In this document: one piece after another, positions 35,083 to 45,500 of the stretch
Position numbering within the stretch: position 1 is the stretch's first letter
Layout of the letters: each line of letters starts with the position of its first letter
DNA from: Symmachiella dynata
GTDB lineage: Bacteria; Planctomycetota; Planctomycetia; Planctomycetales; Planctomycetaceae
DNA: 64,000 nt
Reading direction: 5' to 3'
Assembly: GCF_007747995.1 (NCBI RefSeq)
Contig: NZ_CP036276.1
Span: 6,066,001-6,130,000, forward strand
Program-made: the position numbers and the translations under genes
The notes under the pieces: model-generated
Told to the model about the DNA's origin: nothing
Databases searched by the model: none
Seen by the model: only the letters and a program-made list of their open reading frames with translations

Positions 35083-36150
35083 ATGACCGCAGCGAATGAA
35101 ACCCCGGATATTTCCGCGTCGCCGGAGGAAATCCAAGCCGTCGACCAATTGAATGCGCAGTACCAACACATCTGCGGACAAATGGGAGGCGTGATTGTTG
35201 GGTTGGAGGATGTGGTCGAGCAAACGATGATCGCGATCCTGTGTCGCAGTCATTGCATTTTGCAGGGCATGCCGGGCTTGGCGAAAACGATGTTGGTCTC
35301 GACGCTGTCGTCGCTGTTGCACCTGTCGTTTCGCCGCATTCAATTCACACCCGACCTGATGCCGGCCGACATCACCGGGACTGACGTGCTGGAGGAGGAT
35401 CACACGACCGGCAAACGGGTGTTTCGATTCATCAAGGGGCCGCTATTTGGCAATATCATTCTAGCCGACGAAATCAACCGCACCCCGCCCAAGACGCAAA
35501 GTGCCCTGTTGGAGGCGATGCAGGAACGGCAATTGACCATCGGCGGCGACACCTATCCGCTCCCCGACCCCTTCTTCGTATTGGCCACACAAAATCCCAT
35601 CGAACAAGAAGGGACCTACACGCTCCCAGAAGCACAGTTGGACCGCTTCATATTTAAGATTCAGTTGGGTTATCCCTCCTTCGAAAACGAAATCGAAATC
35701 TGCAAGCGAGCGACGACCGAATACGCCGCCGAGACCCAACCGGTGCTGACTGCCGAGCAATTGATTCAGATGCAAAACGTGGTCCGCAAAGTGCCGGTGG
35801 CAGATCATGTTTATAAGTTCGCCGTCACGTTGGCACGGATGACGCGGCCTGAGGAAGGGAAACTTCCGGGCGATCTGCAAGACATGGTGCAATGGGGCGC
35901 CGGTCCGCGGGCTAGTATTTTTCTTTTAATGGCAGCCAAAGCGCGGGCGATTCTGCACAAACGCTATCACGCGACCGCCTCGGATGTCGCCCACGTGGCA
36001 CTGCCAGTCTTGCGGCACCGGATCATTCCCACGTTTAACGCCGAAGCGGCAGGCGTTTCGACCGACGATATCATCCGCAAACTGATCGCCCAGTTGAAAC
36101 CGCCGCAGGGACGGCAAGAACGTCAAGGAGCCGCTGTGGCGGGGAGATAG
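35083..36150 (+). CDS. MoxR-family AAA ATPase
   Basis: This is a 355-residue MoxR ATPase. Walker A is GMPGLAKTMLV, Walker B with the adjacent motif is IILADEINRTPPKTQSALLEAMQERQLTIGG, and sensor 1 is FVLATQNPIEQEGTYTLPEAQLDRF. The C-terminal lid is the AAA_lid region (GPRASIFLLMAAKARAILHKRYHATASDVAHVALPVLRHRI). MoxR proteins act with VWA proteins as chaperones that mature or insert metal ions into target enzymes or envelope proteins. It heads the five-gene cluster with a DUF58 and two VWA membrane proteins. GAGG precedes the ATG. Confidence 0.95.
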   Translation: MTAANETPDISASPEEIQAVDQLNAQYQHICGQMGGVIVGLEDVVEQTMIAILCRSHCILQGMPGLAKTMLVSTLSSLLHLSFRRIQFTPDLMPADITGTDVLEEDHTTGKRVFRFIKGPLFGNIILADEINRTPPKTQSALLEAMQERQLTIGGDTYPLPDPFFVLATQNPIEQEGTYTLPEAQLDRFIFKIQLGYPSFENEIEICKRATTEYAAETQPVLTAEQLIQMQNVVRKVPVADHVYKFAVTLARMTRPEEGKLPGDLQDMVQWGAGPRASIFLLMAAKARAILHKRYHATASDVAHVALPVLRHRIIPTFNAEAAGVSTDDIIRKLIAQLKPPQGRQERQGAAVAGR

Positions 36151-36238
36151 TTACGAGAGTGGCCGGTGGCCAGAGTAAAAAGCGACGGTGACCATTTCAC
36201 CTACAGTCTAAAGCCTACAACCTAAAGCCTATTTCCCT

Positions 36239-37150
36239 ATGTCAACCGCGCCGAACGGTATTGAGCTTTTGGATTCCGAAGCCTTGGGCAAAGTCGGAAA
36301 CTTGGAATTGTTGTCGACGAACGTTGTCGATGGCGTCTTGTCCGGGTTGCATCGTTCGACGCTTAAAGGGGGGTGTTTCGAATTTGCCGAGCACCGCGCC
36401 TATTCCGCTGGCGATGAAATCCGTTTGATCGATTGGCGGGTCTATGCCAAGAGCGATCGCTATTACATTAAGCAGTTCGAAGAAGAGACGAACCTGCAGG
36501 CGGTGATGGTGGTCGACGCCAGCGGATCGATGCAATACGGGCACTCGACGGTCTCCAAACTGGACTACGCGCGCATGGCGTGCGCTTGTTTGTCGCGACT
36601 GATGTTACGGCAGCGCGACGCGGTTGGGATTGCGTTGATTGATCAAAAGATGCGGCAATACATTCCTCCACGAGCGCACGCCCATCATTTGCAAGCGATT
36701 CTCGATGCCCTGCGCAGGAACGAAGCGGGGGGCATGACCTCGTTGGCAAGCAACCTGCAGGAAGTCGCCCGCCGTATCAAACGCCGCGGCCTGATCGTGA
36801 TTTTCTCCGACTGTTTTGGGGAATTGGAGCCTTTGAAAAAGGCGATCCACCACCTGCGGCTGCGGGGGCATGAGGTGTTGATCTTTCATGTGCTAGCCCC
36901 TGAGGAACGGACGTTTCCGTTTGATCGTTTTTCGCAGTTTGAATGTTTCGAAGAAGACGGCCTGCGAATCGATCTCGATCCCCCCTCGGTACGGAAAGCC
37001 TATTTGGAGCGGATGCGGGTCTACTTAGAGGACCTGCAAGAAAGCTGCGCGCGGCTGGCGTGCGATTACGTGCCGCTTTCGACGGAAGATAATCTGGGAG
37101 ACACATTGGCGTATTACCTCAACCGCCGCGCCGCCCGGATCAAGAAATGA
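36239..37150 (+). CDS. DUF58 domain protein (MoxR partner)
   Basis: This 303-residue protein has the DUF58 signature EHRAYSAGDEIRLIDWRVYAKSD (about 52-75), followed by a VWA-type fold with a MIDAS-like DASGSM motif (VMVVDASGSMQYG) and the late DCFGELEPLK region. DUF58 proteins commonly accompany MoxR and bind it through the VWA domain. It starts 88 bases after the MoxR stop and has no strong ribosome site. It is cytoplasmic, with no membrane helix. The function in this species is unknown. Confidence 0.93.
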   Translation: MSTAPNGIELLDSEALGKVGNLELLSTNVVDGVLSGLHRSTLKGGCFEFAEHRAYSAGDEIRLIDWRVYAKSDRYYIKQFEEETNLQAVMVVDASGSMQYGHSTVSKLDYARMACACLSRLMLRQRDAVGIALIDQKMRQYIPPRAHAHHLQAILDALRRNEAGGMTSLASNLQEVARRIKRRGLIVIFSDCFGELEPLKKAIHHLRLRGHEVLIFHVLAPEERTFPFDRFSQFECFEEDGLRIDLDPPSVRKAYLERMRVYLEDLQESCARLACDYVPLSTEDNLGDTLAYYLNRRAARIKK

Positions 37151-37244
37151 TTTCCCTAATTTTTTGTGTGAGGCTAGCTAAGTGACACTTTGAGTACCGT
37201 TGGTTTTGCCTGTGCGAAATCAAATGTTGGCACTCCCTGCAAAA

Positions 37245-37320
37245 CACTGGCGGAGCCAGTGGCACCCAGTGGCACCCAGTGGCACCCAGTGAGATGCGTC
37301 AGTGGGTTTTGAAACGACTT
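37245..37320. repeat. Partial family A element with a decamer tandem array (copy 3)
   Basis: A CACTGGC/GCCAGTG hairpin (37245-37261) leads into three perfect copies of GGCACCCAGT (37261-37290), then GAGATGCGTCAGTGGGTTTTGAAAC. The right end (GCGTCAG plus GGGTTTTGAAA) is the same as in copies 1 and 2, but no left arm is visible. The element lies just before the start codon of the BatA-like gene at 37332, a location like copy 1. Confidence 0.7.
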
Positions 37321-37331
37321 GAAAGACGAAT

Positions 37332-39554
37332 ATGAGTTTTCTGAGTGGCATATTTCTGTGGGCGTTGCCGTTGGTCGCGGTTCCGTTGTTGATCCATCTG
37401 TTCAATCGCCGCCGCCGCGAAGTCGTGCAGTGGGGCGCCATGCAGTTTTTGTCCGACAGCCTTACTAAAAAACGGCGGATCATGCGGGTCGATGATTTGA
37501 TCCTGATGGTGTTGCGGGCGCTGGCGATCTTGATGATCGTGGCAGCCCTGGCCCAACCGATGGTGCAGTCGCAATGGTTCGGCAGCGCAGCGGGGCGGGA
37601 TGTGGTGATTGTCATCGACACGTCGCTCTCAATGTCGCGAGAACTCGACCAGGGGACAGTGTTCGACCGGGCGATTGAACGGGCAAATAATCTGTTGGCC
37701 GAGCTGGGCGAAGGAGATTCGGTGCGGGTGTTGCTTGCCGGAAATCGTCCGCGCTGGCTGACTTCCTCCGCCGCGGTGGTTGATTCCGGGACAACCGACC
37801 AACTCAGGCATGCACTCTCGGAATTGGAGCCGACGTTAGCCACGGCCGATCTGTTTTCAGCCGTTCAAATGGCGGCTGATGCTGTGCCGGCAAGCAGTGC
37901 GACATCACGCACCATCGCGGTCTTGACCGACGGCAGTCGGCATGGTTGGCAAAGCGACGCAACCGCTGCCTGGACCGGCGTGGAACGACTCATCGAGCAA
38001 ACCGCGATTCCCACAGTGGTGAATGTGTTGGAATTGGCGAACGTTGATACCGAATGGACGAACCTCTCGGTGGACCAGTTACAAACGTCGCGTAAGTTGG
38101 TCGGGGTCGATGACGAATTCACCGTACGGGCGGTGCTCACCAATCGTGGTCCGCAACCGACTGCGGCGATGTTATTGAAGTGGGAGTCCGACGGCGAACC
38201 TCTGGGCGTCTCCTCCATTGACCCGCTCGAGTCAGGGCAATCGGTCACGATTCCTTTTCAACACGAAATCGAAGAGGCCGGCGTCAGTTCGATTCAATGT
38301 CGCATCGACGGCAGCGACAACTTGAACGCCGACAACGTGGGGTCACTGGTCGTTGAGGCGGTCGAGCGGGTGCCGTTGTTGATTTTGCGACCAGAGGACG
38401 ACGAGATCAACGGCCGTAGCGAATCGAGTTATTTGCTGGCGGCTCTGGGACAAGTGCAATCAATTGACGATGACGAACAGCAGGCGATTTCCGTCTTTCA
38501 ACCAACCGTCGCCCGGTTCGACGAATTGGACACGCTGACATTGAGCGATTATTACGCGGTCGTACTGGCCGATGTCCCCAAGCTTTCCGAAGAGACCACC
38601 GAACAGTTGTCAGACTATGTGCGTAGCGGCGGTGGATTGTGGATTGCGCTCGGCGAGCAAGCTGATGCGGAGACCTACAATACGTTGCTGCATCAAGAGG
38701 GCCAAGGCATCGCGCCGTTACTGCTAGAAGAGCCGACAGGCGATGCGAACGATCGCGACAAATTCGACTTGGTCCATCCTCCCGAAGCCGAGCATGTGGC
38801 TACGGAATTGTTAGGCGATACCCAGCGATTGGATGTCGACGAAGTCAAAATCTATCGTCGCCACCAATTCCGTAATCCGGGATCCGATAGCGGGATCTCG
38901 GTGTTATTGCGTTCCGACCGTGGAGCGATTTTGGCGGCGGAAAAATACTCAGGCGCGGGGCGTGTGATCGCCCAGTGCATGCCGGTTGGGTTGAGTTGGA
39001 GCAATCTGCCGTTGTGCCAAGTCTATGTGCCGATGGTGCACGAATGGCTGTGGTATCTTTCCGAACCGGCAGTCGCCAAACGCAATCTGCAGCCGGGCGA
39101 ACCGCTCCTGTTTTCTCAGGACGTGGGACAAAAGGAATCGAAGGCGTTATTGCAGCCGCCAGTCGGTGAGCCAATCGAGTTATTACCGGAATTGACCGAC
39201 CGCCATGAAGTTTTCGAATATCACCGAGCCTTTTTGCCGGGCAACTATCTGCTGACGGTCAATCCCGGCGCGAATTCCGAAGTCCAGGTGCCGTTTCATG
39301 TTCAACGAGATGCCGCTGAATCGGATTTGACGCCGCTGGACGAACCGCAGCACGCACTCTTAGCCCAAGCGGGCGGACTGCGATTTACGGAGGAGTTATT
39401 GTCGGTACCGGCGGGGCAGACTGTGGAAATCCGCCGCGAGCCGATTTGGAGTCTGTTGTTGACGGCGTTTTTACTGTTCATCGTTGTGGAGATGTTGATT
39501 TCCGCTTGGTCGACCAACCGGCGGTACGCATACCGTGCGGCGCCGACCGTGTGA
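37332..39554 (+). CDS. BatA-like membrane protein with VWA domain
   Basis: This is a 740-residue protein. It has a BatA N-terminal membrane segment (SGIFLWALPLVAVPLLIHLFNRRRREVVQWGAMQFL, about 5-40) and a second helix (about 54-76). A VWA domain has a degenerate MIDAS, DTSLSMS (about 96). It is followed by a long periplasmic region with beta domains and a C-terminal membrane helix (SLLLTAFLLFIVVEMLI). BatA/Aer proteins form envelope complexes with MoxR. It is the third gene of the operon, preceded by a repeat that occupies its 5' leader. The ribosome site is weak. Confidence 0.9.
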   Translation: MSFLSGIFLWALPLVAVPLLIHLFNRRRREVVQWGAMQFLSDSLTKKRRIMRVDDLILMVLRALAILMIVAALAQPMVQSQWFGSAAGRDVVIVIDTSLSMSRELDQGTVFDRAIERANNLLAELGEGDSVRVLLAGNRPRWLTSSAAVVDSGTTDQLRHALSELEPTLATADLFSAVQMAADAVPASSATSRTIAVLTDGSRHGWQSDATAAWTGVERLIEQTAIPTVVNVLELANVDTEWTNLSVDQLQTSRKLVGVDDEFTVRAVLTNRGPQPTAAMLLKWESDGEPLGVSSIDPLESGQSVTIPFQHEIEEAGVSSIQCRIDGSDNLNADNVGSLVVEAVERVPLLILRPEDDEINGRSESSYLLAALGQVQSIDDDEQQAISVFQPTVARFDELDTLTLSDYYAVVLADVPKLSEETTEQLSDYVRSGGGLWIALGEQADAETYNTLLHQEGQGIAPLLLEEPTGDANDRDKFDLVHPPEAEHVATELLGDTQRLDVDEVKIYRRHQFRNPGSDSGISVLLRSDRGAILAAEKYSGAGRVIAQCMPVGLSWSNLPLCQVYVPMVHEWLWYLSEPAVAKRNLQPGEPLLFSQDVGQKESKALLQPPVGEPIELLPELTDRHEVFEYHRAFLPGNYLLTVNPGANSEVQVPFHVQRDAAESDLTPLDEPQHALLAQAGGLRFTEELLSVPAGQTVEIRREPIWSLLLTAFLLFIVVEMLISAWSTNRRYAYRAAPTV

Positions 39555-39619
39555 TAGAGACATAACCCGCAGCACGTCGGCAGACACGTTCACGATTTCT
39601 CTCAAGTTCAAAAAACATA

Positions 39620-42421
39620 ATGACAGCGCCGCAAACCGAAACGATTGAAAAATTTGCCTTCGAAGGCCCGATAACCGTCACACAAGCGGTGCTGTTGGCG
39701 GCTGTCTTGGCGGCGCTGTTTGGTTGGACAATATGGCGTGAAGGACGATTGACGCGGCGATGGTTGATCCCCCTGTTTTGGGTGTTGCGGGCGGCGATGT
39801 TGGGAGTCGTGTTGTGGATGTTGTTGGGGCCGACGCACGTGACAATCAAACAACATTCCACCCCCCGCACAATCGCCATCTTTGCCGACAATAGCGGCAG
39901 TATGGAAGTTGTGGATGCTCCGCGCGCCTTGGAGGATTGGCGGTGGGCCTTGGCCCGCCGCAAGAGCGCTGCTTTGCATCCGCTACAAGCGTGTGATCGG
40001 GCGCGGATCTCCGCCGTGGCCGCCGAACAACATTTTCGCAGTGCCACCGACGCTCTTGACCGAGGCGTCCAAGACAATTCCCTCGGTCGTGCGGTCGCTG
40101 CGTCCCATCGCTGTGCTCTGCGGCTGCAAGAATACCTGGAGACGGTCAAAGATCTTCCCGCCAGCTCTCGATTTACCGCAATCGTTCAGGATCAACTGAA
40201 AGACATCGGCGTGCTGATCCCCGAATTGGGCACGCTTTCGGAGGAGCTGCAATCGTCGCCCTTAGTGCCACAGGACGGCACGGCGAAGATGTATGCCATG
40301 CTGCCGCGACTAGAACGGGTCACGCGCGGTGTGGAGCGTTTATCGGTTATGGCCGATCAGGAGGGAGACGCGTTTTTTAATTCGCAATCCAATACCCCGC
40401 TACAAAGTGAATTGGCCTACAGTCGCCGTGACAAAGTCATGCAGCTGTTGAACTCGGCCGAAGAGACTTGGCTGAAAGAACTCTCCGAATCGGTACGGAT
40501 TCGGCGGTATCTGCTATCCGACGCGGCCAATGCGGTCGCCGACGCAACTTGGGAGATTCCTGAAGATCCCGCAACCGCTGAAGCGAACGACGATCCGGCG
40601 CAACGGATTACCAATCTCACCGCCGGTTTGGAGCAATTGAGCCGCGATGCCGCTGGCGAGGATGTTGCGGCGGCACTGATCTTTTCCGACGGACGGCACA
40701 ACGCCGTGGAAGGCCGGACTCCCCGCGACGTCGCAGCAGGTTTGGGAAAACTGCCGGTGCATGTTGTTCCCCTGGGCATGGCCGATATGTTACGGGACGT
40801 CATCGTGCACCATGTCGACGCGCCGCCGGCAGTCGCTAAGGACGACCTGATCTCCATCGAGGCCATCGTCACCACGTATAAGTGCGAAGGCGAAACGCTG
40901 GATATTGAACTGCTGCACCAGGATCGTGTCATCGATCAGCAACAAATCACCGTCTCTTCCGACCGGGCGGACCACCGCGTCTTGTTTTCAAAAGTCGCAG
41001 ATGAATATGGGCGGCATGCTTTTCAGTTGCGTGTGAAACCACTTGTCGACGAAACCAACAACGACAACAACTACGCTGCCTTCGAGGTGGAGACGATTGA
41101 GGATTCGATCCGCGTCTTATTGGCCGACAATCTGCCGCGCTGGGAATTTCGTTATCTGTCGAACCTGTTCACCCGCGACAAAAGTCTCGAATATGAACAA
41201 TTGCTGTTTGCACCAGAGATTGCCGGGACCGGGCGGCTACAGCGGTTGCCAGAATTTCCTCGCAAAGTGGAGGAGTGGAGCTACTACCGGATGGTGATTC
41301 TGGGGGATGTCACTCCCCGCCAACTCGACCAGGATAGCCAAGAGGCGCTGCGCGAATATGTGACTCGCCAAGGTGGGACGCTGGTCATCATCGCCGGGCA
41401 GGAAGCAATGCCGCACGCCTTTCGGGGAGACCCCTTGGAAGAATTGATTCCCGTCGAGGAGTCGTCGGAGATTGCGGATCGCAAAAACGGTTTCCACCTG
41501 CAATTGACGGCCGAAGGCAAATTGGCCGACGCTCTGCAAATTGGCGAAGATGCTTTTAGCGGGGACCGCATTTGGCAAGAGATGTCGCACTCACTTCCGG
41601 TCTATTCCATGTCGGACTACAGCCAGCCCAAGCCGACCAGTCATACTTTGATTCGCGCCGTAGCGGCGAGCGGGACGGAAAGTGGGGACTCGGGACGGGC
41701 CTTTTTATGTTGGCAAATGGTAGGCCGCGGACGGGTGGTTTATTTGTCGGCGCCGACGACCTATCAACTACGGATTCGCAATGGCGATCGATACCACCAC
41801 CAATTTTGGGGGCAACTCATTCGCTGGGCGATCGCTCGCGACCTGTCGACAGGTTCCAAAACGGTCCGCATTCAGACCGACAAATCGACCTACAACACCG
41901 GCGAGGGTGTTGAAGCGATTGTGCAATTGCGAACTCTGAATGGCGCGCCGTTCACCGGAGCACAGCTTGAGGCACGCGCACAACAAAATGGCAAAGTCGC
42001 AGCATCTGTGTCGCTGACCGAGGACACGAACATCCCTGGCCGCTACACAGGACGCTTTGACGGGTTGGCTGTCGGTTCTTATGCCGTGGCTGTCACCGGC
42101 GGTGAAGTCGAGGAGCTGTTGAGATCCGAAAAAGCCGAAGGCCCGATTGAGACACCGATTTCGATTGATCCCACATTGTCCATGGAAATGGGAGACACCC
42201 GCTCCAATCGCCCCTTGTTGGCACAAATCGCCGAATTGACCGGCGGGCAAGTGGTCCCACCAACCGCGGTCAGCGAAGTGTTGCAAACAATCAATCTCTC
42301 GCCGCACGTGACCGAAGAGACGTCGCGACAGGCGATGTGGGATAGTTGGTTCTGTATTTGGGTGATCTTTATTTGCTTGGCCGTGGAATGGACAATTCGC
42401 AAAATGACCGGCTTGGCCTAA
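39620..42421 (+). CDS. Large VWA-type membrane protein of the MoxR operon
   Basis: This is a 933-residue protein. Two membrane helices lie near the N-terminus (about 18-38 and 46-70), followed by a VWA-type region (TIAIFADNSGSMEVVD, about 90-105) with the DxSGS pattern. A helical part (residues about 120-330), a long beta-rich part and a putative glutamine-amidotransferase-like fold with RMVILGDVTPRQLD and GGTLVIIAGQEAM (about 555-605) come next. The C-terminus has a membrane helix (SWFCIWVIFICLAVEWTI). It follows the BatA-like gene after 65 bases. Such proteins are typical of planctomycete MoxR operons; the role is unknown. Confidence 0.85.
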   Translation: MTAPQTETIEKFAFEGPITVTQAVLLAAVLAALFGWTIWREGRLTRRWLIPLFWVLRAAMLGVVLWMLLGPTHVTIKQHSTPRTIAIFADNSGSMEVVDAPRALEDWRWALARRKSAALHPLQACDRARISAVAAEQHFRSATDALDRGVQDNSLGRAVAASHRCALRLQEYLETVKDLPASSRFTAIVQDQLKDIGVLIPELGTLSEELQSSPLVPQDGTAKMYAMLPRLERVTRGVERLSVMADQEGDAFFNSQSNTPLQSELAYSRRDKVMQLLNSAEETWLKELSESVRIRRYLLSDAANAVADATWEIPEDPATAEANDDPAQRITNLTAGLEQLSRDAAGEDVAAALIFSDGRHNAVEGRTPRDVAAGLGKLPVHVVPLGMADMLRDVIVHHVDAPPAVAKDDLISIEAIVTTYKCEGETLDIELLHQDRVIDQQQITVSSDRADHRVLFSKVADEYGRHAFQLRVKPLVDETNNDNNYAAFEVETIEDSIRVLLADNLPRWEFRYLSNLFTRDKSLEYEQLLFAPEIAGTGRLQRLPEFPRKVEEWSYYRMVILGDVTPRQLDQDSQEALREYVTRQGGTLVIIAGQEAMPHAFRGDPLEELIPVEESSEIADRKNGFHLQLTAEGKLADALQIGEDAFSGDRIWQEMSHSLPVYSMSDYSQPKPTSHTLIRAVAASGTESGDSGRAFLCWQMVGRGRVVYLSAPTTYQLRIRNGDRYHHQFWGQLIRWAIARDLSTGSKTVRIQTDKSTYNTGEGVEAIVQLRTLNGAPFTGAQLEARAQQNGKVAASVSLTEDTNIPGRYTGRFDGLAVGSYAVAVTGGEVEELLRSEKAEGPIETPISIDPTLSMEMGDTRSNRPLLAQIAELTGGQVVPPTAVSEVLQTINLSPHVTEETSRQAMWDSWFCIWVIFICLAVEWTIRKMTGLA

Positions 42422-42525
42422 CCTGACGTTCACGTTGTCCCGGCCTTAACTTGTTGTAGTTTCTGTCAGAAAAACAGTTAAGATGAATCGTCCCGCCCAA
42501 CGTATGTAGTTGAAGGAGTCGCACG

Positions 42526-45500
42526 ATGTCGACGACCACGCGCTCTGTTGAAGTTCCCGCTCCCGTCCGCCAAAAGTTGCGCGATGTCCGGGGCCGCAAT
42601 ACCAAGTTGCGTTTTCTGGCCGGCGCGATGACTGCGCTCGCGGGGTTCTTGGCGGTAATGATGGGCGCCATGTTAATCGACTGGCTGTTCACGCTGTTTA
42701 GCACCTCCATGCGTACGCTGTTGACGGTGATCTCGTTGTCTGTCGGTGGCGTGTTATTGCTCGCTTGGGGGCTGCGTCCACTGCTGGCGCGGTACCAACT
42801 GGGCGACGTGGCCCGCGAAGTCGATGAGGCCGTTCCGGAACTGGAAGAACGTTGGTCAACGGTCGCGGAGTATTCCGAAAATGACGACCCGCTGGAAATG
42901 CGGGGCGCAGAGGCGATGATCCAAAAAGTCGCGAGCGAAGCGGCCGATCTGGACTCTGTGGTCACAACAGATGCAGTCGCTAAAACCGACGGCGTGCGGC
43001 ACGGTGCTTATATTCTGGGCGGCATCTCCGCCATGTTGTTGTTGGCCATGGCCATGGATTGGCAGCAGACGTCGGTGTTGATCCGCCGCTTTTGGATGCC
43101 CGCGGCCAATATCAGTGTGACCCAAGTCACAGCCGTCACGGGCGACACGCTGGTCGGCCAAGGCGAACCGCTGCACTTACAGGCGACCGTGAAAAACCGA
43201 CCGCAAACCTCAGCGCTGTTGTTCATGCGCTATGCCAATGGAGACGCGCCCGAACCTGTCAAGTTGTTTCCTCCCGGAAAAGGGGACCAGACGACTTTCA
43301 CGCATGAAGTGCCGGCGGTCGAAGAATCGTTCGAATACCGCATCCGCAGCGGTGACGGCCAAACGGCGTGGCACAAGGTCACGGTGGTCGAACGTCCAAG
43401 AATTGCGGCGATTGATTTCCGTATCACTCCGCCCGCCTATAGTCAATTGGCGGCAGTGCACCAACAGGGCCTGCCTCGTAAAATCAAGGCCTTGGAAGGC
43501 AGCCGACTGGAGGTTTCCTTTCAAGCCAGTACAGCCTTATCGACGTTTGAAATGCTGCTGGGAGATGACCAGTCCGCCATGTTGTCGGCGAACGGCGATG
43601 GGAAGTATGTTTTTTCCACACTGCTGACCAAACCGCTGACTCTCTCGCCGCTATTGACCAGCGAGCATGGTTTGAAAAACGACAGCCCGCCGACCTGTCG
43701 CGTGATTGTGTATCGCGACCGCGCACCACGTGTGAAAGTCACCACCCCCGACAATGAAATCGCCGTCCGCCCCGATGACACGGTGACCGTGGAATTCGCC
43801 GCCAAAGATGATTTCGGCATCACGAAAGCCGAGCTAGTCGTCTATGACGGACATGGCCCCGATGCAAAAGAATTGAAGGTCATTGAAATCCCGCTCGACG
43901 ACCAAGAAGGAGCCGAAGCAATCGCCGGTGAAGTCGACTTGGAACTCAAGGAGTTCGACCTCAAGCACGGCACGGAAATCAGCTACGCCGTACGGGTCTT
44001 CGACACCAAACAAACCATGACCGACACACGACCGGACCAGGAAACGGCTGTCGCCGACACGCAATCTGACCAACAACCGAGCGACACCAAAGCGGCGTCC
44101 GATGCACAACCCGCGGACCAGAAACCGCACCCCCCGACAACCAATCCAGAAAACCAAGATCAAGTCGCCAGCAATGATCCAGCGGCAAACCCCAACGCCA
44201 CGAACACTGACAATCCTGCAGCCGATACTGAATCGGGATTGTCAAATGATCCCCCGGATGCTTCATCCCCACAGGATCAAGCATCGACAAAACCGAATAA
44301 CGAGACGCCCGACGAAAACGACGGTAAAAAAGCTGGTGAAAAAACAGGGAACACAACAACCGGGCAATCCAAGCCAGCACAAGACCCCACGGGGACAGAG
44401 CCCGGCGAATCCCAAGAGAAACAGCCAACCGATCCGTCCCAACCAGCTGCTCCGTCTCAACCGGGAGATTCCCAGCCCAATGCAGCGAAGAAACCTCCTC
44501 AGCCGGGCGAAGCGTCGTCAGCTGGCTCGCAGAATTCAAAAAGTCCCCCAGCAAAACCTGAGGAGAACGACCCGCAGAAACCAGGCGGCCAACTCGCCGG
44601 TGCCCCCAAACCGGGTGATGAGATGACCCGCCGAATGTTGGATGTCGGCCAACGCAGTTCCAGCAAACCGCTGCGGCTGATGATCGACGAATGGGCCGGT
44701 TCGTTCGCCGGGCAGGCTCGCGAAAAACTGCAACTGCAAATCGACCCGGTTTTAAAAGAATTAGACGAACAACTCGCCGCTGCCGAACAACGCGTCAACC
44801 CGTTGGTCTCCGGCAGCCCCGACACGAATTGGGACGCGGACAAAGCCGATTCGGCCGGTCAAGCTGACGGACATCTCGCCGCCGGTGAAGCGACGATTCT
44901 GAAATTGCGTGAGAAGTCGGTCGATACGCCGTATGCGTTTATTGGCCTGCAGTTGATCAACATCGGCCAGGAACACGTGGGCCCGGCCCGCGAACACTTG
45001 GCGGCAGTCACCGCCGAAACGGCGGAAACGCGCGGCAAAGATTTGCAGCGTGCCCAACACCATATCCGCCGCGCCCGCGAATTGCTGGAACAACTGACGC
45101 ATAAGTACGAGGTAGTAAAACTCAACGAAAAGCTCGATGAGACCATGGCGCAAATCAAGAAAATGCACCAGTTTTATGTCGAAGGAACGTTTGCGCTACT
45201 GCAGTCCAAAAAGCCGACACTGAATCCCAAGAGTCGCAAGTTTCTGGAATTCGAAATGGACGAAGAGTTTCGTAAGAAATTTCAAGAACTGTTGGAACGC
45301 AAACGAGACATTCAAGCCGAGCTGGCCAAGGCCTTGGCCAACGATCCCCGCTTGTTGAGGCGGTACATGGCGGCCACACGGTTACAGGCCGACACACTCA
45401 GAGATCAGTTGACGATCCTCGCGCGGCGGCAACAAGAATTGAACAAACAGGTCGCTGCGTGGGCCAAACTGCCCGAAGCCGAACGAACCGAATTGGCCAA

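Noticed and set aside
37261-37290. CRISPR-like array from three short repeats
   Set aside because: The units are 10 bases with no spacers, so they are a simple tandem repeat within an interspersed element.
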